Assembly: GCA_039619475.1 (NCBI GenBank)
Contig: CM077115.1
Span: 553,310,826-553,374,825 of the forward strand
Direction: 5' to 3'
From: Icerya purchasi
Lineage: Eukaryota; Arthropoda; Insecta; Hemiptera; Monophlebidae
Length of the DNA: 64,000 nt
The notes under the pieces were generated by a model, which saw nothing but the letters and a program-made list of their open reading frames with translations, did not search any database and was not told the DNA's origin. Of this stretch, positions 58,196 through 64,000 are shown in pieces; positions within the stretch are counted from its first letter, which is position 1; every line of letters begins with the position of its first letter. The position numbers and the translations under genes were made by a program.

Positions 58196-60205
58196 GAGGG
58201 GGATATCTTTTTACTTATGCCAGTGAAAACAACATTCGATTTAATTTTTTTTCATGTACTTTTTCCTGTCTCATTCGCTTTACGTTCCAGTAAACGGGCA
58301 CTAAAAAAAGGACAAGTATTGTGACAGATTTTGTTAGCTCGACGAATTTACTGTTTGGGTCAAGGCCGCTGACGCGCCCAGGGTAGGAAAAAAGAAGATG
58401 AAAAAAAAAAAGAAAAAATTAACTCTCTATCTTAAAGCCAGTAGTGCCCCATAAAAAGTTTCACTTCAATAATAATAAGAATCATAAAAGAAGAAGATCC
58501 ACCCTATTCTTACTGTAAATATATAATTGTGTAGACGTAATTTATTTTTTATTTATTTATAAAAGAAGATTCGACATGTTAAAAAGAGCAAACTTACATT
58601 AATTTCATTAAAATTAATTTTGTCATTGAAAAAAAAAATAAATAGATAATTCTTTCCTATGTTAATGGGAATTAGACCTGAATAAATATTACAAATAATG
58701 AATGCACAAGAAAAGATACACTAATATCTCGCAATGAATTCAGTCTTTGAAAGCACATGTTAGCGGGTATACAAATAGGGAAACTAAACTTACAAGAACT
58801 AATTAAATCGAAAGAAAATAAAAAAACCGGTGACAGTACGATGTAGAACAAATATTATAGTAGCACAGGTTATACCGTGCAAATGTGCAAATGAAATGGT
58901 TCGCCACGTACTCGCGTTTGTAAAATAAGGTCTCTTACGAAGCCGGCGTATAAATTAACGTAAAGAACAATATAGTGCAGTCAGAAAAAGTTTACATGGA
59001 ATTCTTTTCGAAATGTCATAATGGGACAAGGTAAACACATATTACACCGGAGCAACGGAAGGAAATTTTTCAATTACAAACACAAAGTCAAACGTTGAAA
59101 GCAACAATAAAACAGTTAAATGTCTCAACTAATGTTTCCTACGAAGCCATGAAACTGTTTGCAAGATTAATACGATTGGTTAAATAAATCCACACGAATA
59201 ATAACTTCCGACTATAATTTTGCAACTATTACGGACTACTTGACTAGTTTAGCTTTAGCCTTTCGCTCGACGACCACACAAACTCACACACGTACAGTGC
59301 AGTTGAAATTCGGCAATGCATTAGTGCACTAACACAATACCCGCCGCGCAACAGCAACTCGCTTAGTAAATAAAATATTTCACACAACTGGCAAAACGAC
59401 CACCAAATCTGTCATTGAACCAAATCACTTTTTATAATTATCTAATTACAGTCAGCTATTTCATTAATTTATTAAAAAACTGAGGTGAGCACAACTCGTC
59501 AGTGCGCAATGGCATCTAAACCGAAGTTGGCATATAACCCCCACACTACCTATAAGTTTAGATTATTTCACTACACAATACTCTAGTATACCTATATCAT
59601 TCGGTAATGAAACAACTCATTCGGTCAACGTTACAATCTATAATTGTTTTACATCATTTGTTTATTTATGTTTTGTCAAACATAATTGCAAATGACAATA
59701 ATTTATAGTTTAACAAAGTCTATTTAAAAAAAAAAAAAAAAAAATATATATATTTATCACTATTCCAGCACAATGCCACCAGGTCGAGAACCGCTATGGC
59801 TAGCAAGTGTTTAATTTCTCCACAACGTCCGTCATGATATAGGATATTACTGGATTACTATGATCAGCAAGTTTCTTAAAGTGTTCCGCAATTCCCTTTG
59901 CACCACAAGAAATCTACGAACTGTTATGGTCAGCTATTGTTTAAAAGCTCTACAACGTCCTTATATAATAATTCAGGAATTTTTTTTCTTTGGAGACTTA
60001 CCCCTAGATAGGTCATGCTCCGTACGACTGTGGGTTACGTATGCATATAAATAAATAATTAATTACAACTGATTTATAAGATTGCTGGACCTAAGGGGAA
60101 CCGTAACAGGTTGTATATATTTTGATTGCTTAATTTTTCTTGTAATGATGCTTGTAGTTGCAGCAGTATAGTTCATAACTTTGACATTATTGTGCAAGTC
60201 ACCGG
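58196..60205. other. Unassigned stretch with a diverged tandem repeat
   Basis: AT-rich, with an A-run at 59,727-59,743 and a three-unit diverged tandem repeat (listed separately). No coding domain was recognised. Confidence 0.4.
59784..59985. repeat. Diverged tandem repeat, three units of about 65 bp
   Basis: Landmark CTATGGCTAGCAAGTGTTT (59794) recurs as CTATGATCAGCAAGTTTCT (59858) and TTATGGTCAGCTATTGTTT (59924). Units one and three also share ACAACGTCC further on. The spacing is 64 and 66 bp. Confidence 0.7.
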
Positions 60206-60620
60206 TCTGCTAGTTAGTAATTAGCTATGTGTGAGACTTGCATGCCCAATTCCTGGTCTATTGATAATCTTCCTGTGAATTGAACCATGATCAGGCGCAC
60301 TATCAATCCAATTTTTTTGTAGCACTGGTCGTCGGATGTTGTTTTCCCCAACATTCCCATTTGCATGGTATGGCTGACAGGAATCTGATGGTTGTCTTGT
60401 TAGCATATTCATAAATATACACTTTATACGCATGTAAGGCGGAATCGAAATGAACGATACCTTACCGTTCCTTGTATTCAGATTCAGTAAAAAGTGATTG
60501 GCGAAAATGATGAGTCGAGCAGAGAAATATGAATCAAGGAGTTGAAGTGTCTGCTGCGAATCTGTTAAAATTAGGGCATTTCTTGTAGGGTTACTTTCAT
60601 AAAAAATAAACAAAGATAGC
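60206..60620 (-). mobile_element. Family D-like LINE, RNase H fragment
   Basis: The minus strand contains SNPTRNALILTDSQQTLQLL, matching SNPASQNALLITDSLQSIKA of the 6.7 kb copy (third RNase H catalytic residue, Asp in LTDS). At its end is GIGHASLTHS, matching RLRLGHTALSHN. The finger between them is decayed (FISIPPYMRI). Truncated at both ends, without knuckle or 3' UTR. A G11 tract abuts its 5' side at 60641-60651. Confidence 0.68.
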
Positions 60621-62055
60621 GATTAATACCGCGGATAGCTGGGGGGGGGGGACTTTGGAGTGAAAAGAATTTCAAAAAGTTCTTAATGGAAAAGGTACTT
60701 TCAGATTTATTTTCTTACAAAGATATCCCCACCCGCAAAACAGATATTGCGATGATGGAATGAACCACTATATCCAATAGGTATTCAAATTGTTCCGCCA
60801 GCATCGTTTGCATAATAAAACACGAATCATTATGTGCAGAAAATGTTTAAATGCACTACAACAGGAAAACAAACGAAGCAACTGTAACTTATGAAATTAT
60901 TTACTTGATATTTCATAATTTGTTATTTGGCTGTTTCTATAAGCCAGCATTCAATCAATATACGTGGTTGTATATTTTTTTTAAAGCAGACGTGAATATC
61001 CAACGATCCCCTTTAACTAGATTTCTGCCACGATTATGAAACCCAATCACTTTGTTTTCACCTTCGAATTGTGCCGAAATAGAAGAAGAAAAAATAATTT
61101 TAAAAATAAACATAAACCTATACTAAATTAAACAGAATGGAATTATACAGTTGTAACACTAATGTAGAAATCGAAGACATTTCTCAACATTTAAAAAATC
61201 AACGACACAACATCTACAGAAACTTCCTACAAGAGAATCCGTATGGCCATTCCCCATGTTAGCTTTATATTTCTTAGGTCAATCATCATCATCATCAAGT
61301 AGCAGCCCCAATCTGGGGATTGCTCACACCATTTCTACATTTCGCGGTTCCTTGCCATCTGAATTAATTCGCTGCATTTTTTCCCATCAATTTCGATCAT
61401 TTCGATTCGTCTCCTTCCTCTTGACAGTTTTTATTTTTGATAAATGTGCATTTGATTCTTCTACCTTTTTAATTATACAGCATAATCTTGCATAAAGTAA
61501 CTCCATTTTTTTCATCTTTCAAAGATAAGGTGTAGTTTTTAATACATTAACACTGAAGTCAAAAGACCATCTACAAAACTGCAAAAAAAAAAAAAAAAAC
61601 TCACGAAAAAATCTCGCTCATCATTTCTTCATAATATCATCTCTCTCGAGTCGAAGACGGCTAAATTGTTCCAAAAAGTCCAATATTTAAATCTCCTTCC
61701 AACCTGAATCTCGCAATCTCGTTTTATTTATATACTTTATTGCTTCTTTATATATTGCTTGTTTTGATGAAATCCATACTGTATCTATTTCATCTACTTT
61801 TATTAGCCCTCATTTCCTTACATGCTCCTTTAACACTAATGAGCTTTGCTGTTCTTTAAACAAATCCTCCCCAATTTTGTTACTCCTTTATTATTTTTAA
61901 AAATCTTTTTGATTCTTCCCTCAGTGTACTTTCTTCGAAATTCTTAATTCTTTTCTATATACAGACTACATTCCGGACTTTCGAAATTCTTTCATCATAA
62001 TACTTACCCTCAAAAAACAAAAAAACTCATCCCCGTTTCGTGTCACTTCCTTCGC
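60621..62055. other. Unassigned stretch
   Basis: Contains a TCA-repeat at 61,281-61,294 followed by pyrimidine-rich sequence, possibly the simple-repeat 3' end of a minus-strand RTE-type element, but no domain confirms it. The rest is AT-rich. Confidence 0.35.
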
Positions 62056-62059
62056 TAGT

Positions 62060-62565
62060 GGCTGAAGCACAACAACTTAATAATATGTTTAGCTTCCGTC
62101 CCCCTGGCTTTGGCCCGCTAATCCTATCAATCATTAAGAAAAATTTTATTATTGCCTCGTTCATTGATGGCTGTCAATAACGTTCATACTCCGACTCGCC
62201 AAAATAAGATGCTTTCTATTATGTAATATTCCACTTTACCCCATTCATTGTTAGCCGTTTTCATAGTAAAATAGTAATGCACCTTTCTATTCCTGTTTAC
62301 TCCGCTTCGAGGAAAATTTTCAGAGGTCTACCTCGAGTTTCCTGGTTGAGTATTACCCTTTTTAATATATCTATGTTTAACCTAGCTCGTCTCCCTCTCA
62401 AATCCGTTTCCTTATACTTCGCAGATAATATCATTTTACATTCCACTGCTAAGGACATTTCGAAAGCTGATGTTAATCTTAATGATTTGCTGAATACTTT
62501 CGAAATCGCTCTTCCTGGTATTTACTTTTTTTGTGTCTTTCTCCAAATCTTCATGTGTTAATTTC
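62060..62565 (+). mobile_element. Family A LINE, RT palm fragment
   Basis: The plus strand reads NNMFSFRPPGFGP (about 62,083-62,120, matching NNMYGFRPGRGPP), IIASFIDG (motif A region), then IFRGLPRVSWLSITLFNIS (motif B, with LPQGSCLSPTLFN degraded) and SVSLYFADNIILHSTAKDIS (motif C, with YADDIL as FADNII, so the second catalytic Asp is Asn). It lacks RNase H and a 3' end and stops where an opposite-strand element begins near 62,570. Confidence 0.75.
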
Positions 62566-62574
62566 ACCCCCTAT

Positions 62575-63480
62575 ATTCTTACAACCTGGCTTTAATAAGT
62601 TTGTGCTTTGCCTCGGAGAGCGAATCGGCTATCTCATTGTCCTCAATATCCCGATCAATCAACTAGCGAATTTTACTACTGTTTGAACTCGACTAATTAA
62701 AGTTTGGTATTAGCTTTTTAATTTCCCAAATGTACGGATTACCTCTGATGTCAAATTTATACTGTTCGATTGGTTGCAGTGCACTTAAGGAATCGCTATG
62801 AATAATGAAGTTTCAATCGGGAAGCTTCGAAGCAATTTTTCCGGCATTTACTAGAACGATCGTTTCCGCAATAAAAAATAAGGAGCCAATATTACTCTCA
62901 AGTATAGTATCGAGGCAGCCCGTTGAAGGAGAGTTATTCGACTTGCTTCCGTCTTTGCATATTTTAATGGCGTTATGTTTTCGTGTTAGTGCTTAGACAA
63001 GTTGTAATCGTTAATTTTATTTATTTTTTCTGGTTATCAAGGAGCTGATATCAACATCCTATCCTGTAAGCGAGGATGTCGTAGTTGTAGGCGTATATCG
63101 AATAGTCGTGATCTGTAAATAAAGCTTCCAGCTGTGTGGGAATATGTTCAAGCGCCTCTATAAGAAGCCTTTATTTTCATGGTCCAAACTGCGCTGGTTA
63201 AATTGATGAGAACGGATTTTTTTGGACTTAAATTTAAACCAAGGTCGAGTAAGTTAACAGAGATATTTCCAATTATTTTTGAAATTAAGTTTCTGCACGA
63301 TTTGACAGAAGCACGACTACAGCGAATTGCGAGATTTTAACACTTTTAGGAACAACATCGTGGGTAATATTATATATACAGTGTGGCAGAGGGCTAAGTA
63401 CTTTTCCTTGAAGTATTCCTTTATTGACCGTTCTGACTGCTGATTGTGAGAGTTCAATATTAATAATTCTTTAAAATCGG
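62575..63480 (-). mobile_element. Family E LINE, RT and RNase H fragment
   Basis: On the minus strand, about 63,350-63,430 gives VNKGILQGKVLSPL (RT motif B) and about 63,300-63,330 KISQFAVVVLL (motif C with the Asp pair lost). Further along, IKICKDGSKSNN (about 62,950-62,975) is the first RNase H motif, FIAETIVLVNAGKI (about 62,850) carries the Glu, FIIHSDSLSALQ (about 62,790-62,815) the next Asp, and DNEIADSLSEA near 62,610 the last. Several stops intervene. It differs from families A and D. Confidence 0.65.
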
Positions 63481-64000
63481 TGAAAGGACCAACAACCGCA
63501 ATAATATTCCAACATATGTCGAACCTCTCATTTCGAAACAAGGCTATAAAATACATGTACCGCGCAAAATCAAGTTACATATACCTTCGCCTGTAAATGC
63601 ACATCAAACCAATAAACGTAGCTACTCCAAAACAATAGACAGCTCTCCTGGAACACCGGAAGAAAATTTTAAAATAGATACAAATATATTTATGAAAGGA
63701 ATAGAAGACCTTAAATTTAATACATTCAAAGGAAATAACACAATGAATAATGAAAGAAAAGTGAACACAACAAAAATAACGTGAAACAATAATTCTCCAA
63801 ACAAAAAAATAAACCAAAAAAATAAAAAAGATCATAATACAGAAAGCCAGAACAAAGAAGAAAGAAAATTCAATAAAACTAATAACAAAAACAATAGTAA
63901 TAACATTTCTGGTACGGACACTACCGGAACTCGTACTACTATTAAAAAAATAAAAATAGTAAAGATTGCGTTGGGTTATATATTAAATTGAAAAAATATA
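63481..64000. other. Unassigned A-rich stretch
   Basis: Strongly A-rich on the plus strand from about 63,640. Hydrophobic minus-strand frames (63575-63835) follow from that composition. Nothing was recognised. Confidence 0.4.

Noticed and set aside
1..64000. CRISPR arrays, operons, plasmid or phage features
   Set aside because: No regularly spaced repeats with unique spacers, no bacterial-type gene density and no ribosome-binding sites. The window is clearly eukaryotic.

Overview
The window is strongly AT-rich eukaryotic DNA that I read as an arthropod, most likely insect, repeat-dense intergenic region. The reasons are long A/T tracts, many microsatellites, a mariner DNA transposon, tRNA-like SINEs, and at least six kinds of non-LTR (LINE) retrotransposon carrying insect-style reverse transcriptase (RT) and RNase H domains. 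I cannot name the order or species. I found no convincing host protein gene, rRNA or functional tRNA gene, and no prokaryotic, plasmid or CRISPR signature.

The main content is a graveyard of retroelements, nearly all 5'-truncated, frameshifted or stop-ridden. I use private labels. Family A is RT plus RNase H with a pyrimidine-rich coding strand and a Ser/Phe/Leu-rich protein. It has about a dozen copies (0.3-1, 5.2-9.1, 18.3-21, 21.6-23.1, 25.0-25.9 as an inverted pair, 29.0, 34.8-36 as two in a row, 44.3, 47.2-48.6 and 62.1-62.6 kb). Its best copy lies at 18.3-21.0 kb. Family B has an APE-type endonuclease plus RT, with copies at 1.4-3.7, 12.0-12.8 and 45.2-46.0 kb. Family D is RT plus RNase H with a CX2CX9HX4C knuckle and relatives at 6.0-8.5, 43.0-43.7, 57.9-58.2 and 60.2-60.6 kb. 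Single copies are C (38.9-40.9 kb), F (Jockey-like, 14.6-15.4 kb) and E (62.6-63.5 kb). Two RTE-like fragments lie at 52.2-53.2 and 55.1-56.3 kb, with a possible third at 30.4 kb.

Other elements are a complete but inactive mariner (41009-42276) with 30-bp inverted termini and a TA target duplication, two tRNA-like SINE families (30.7 and 55.6-55.9 kb; 13.7 and 21.4 kb), a 131-bp tandem repeat broken by an RTE insertion (51.9-53.3 kb), and a perfect 77-bp direct repeat 844 bp apart (56.7 and 57.6 kb).

The insertions are layered. A family D element sits inside a family A copy. A SINE sits inside an RTE copy. An RTE fragment sits inside a tandem repeat. One family D relative at 43 kb is flanked by a 14-bp direct repeat. 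The most interesting structural signal is a hairpin in the 3' UTR of three family D relatives. Its stem bases differ between copies but stay paired, which suggests an RNA element kept for target-primed reverse transcription. Family A likewise keeps a short terminal motif directly before its poly(A). Long unannotated stretches (for example 9.1-12, 15.4-18.3, 31-34.7, 36-38.8, 48.6-51.9 and 58.2-60.2 kb) hold microsatellites and a few CpG-richer patches but nothing I can assign.
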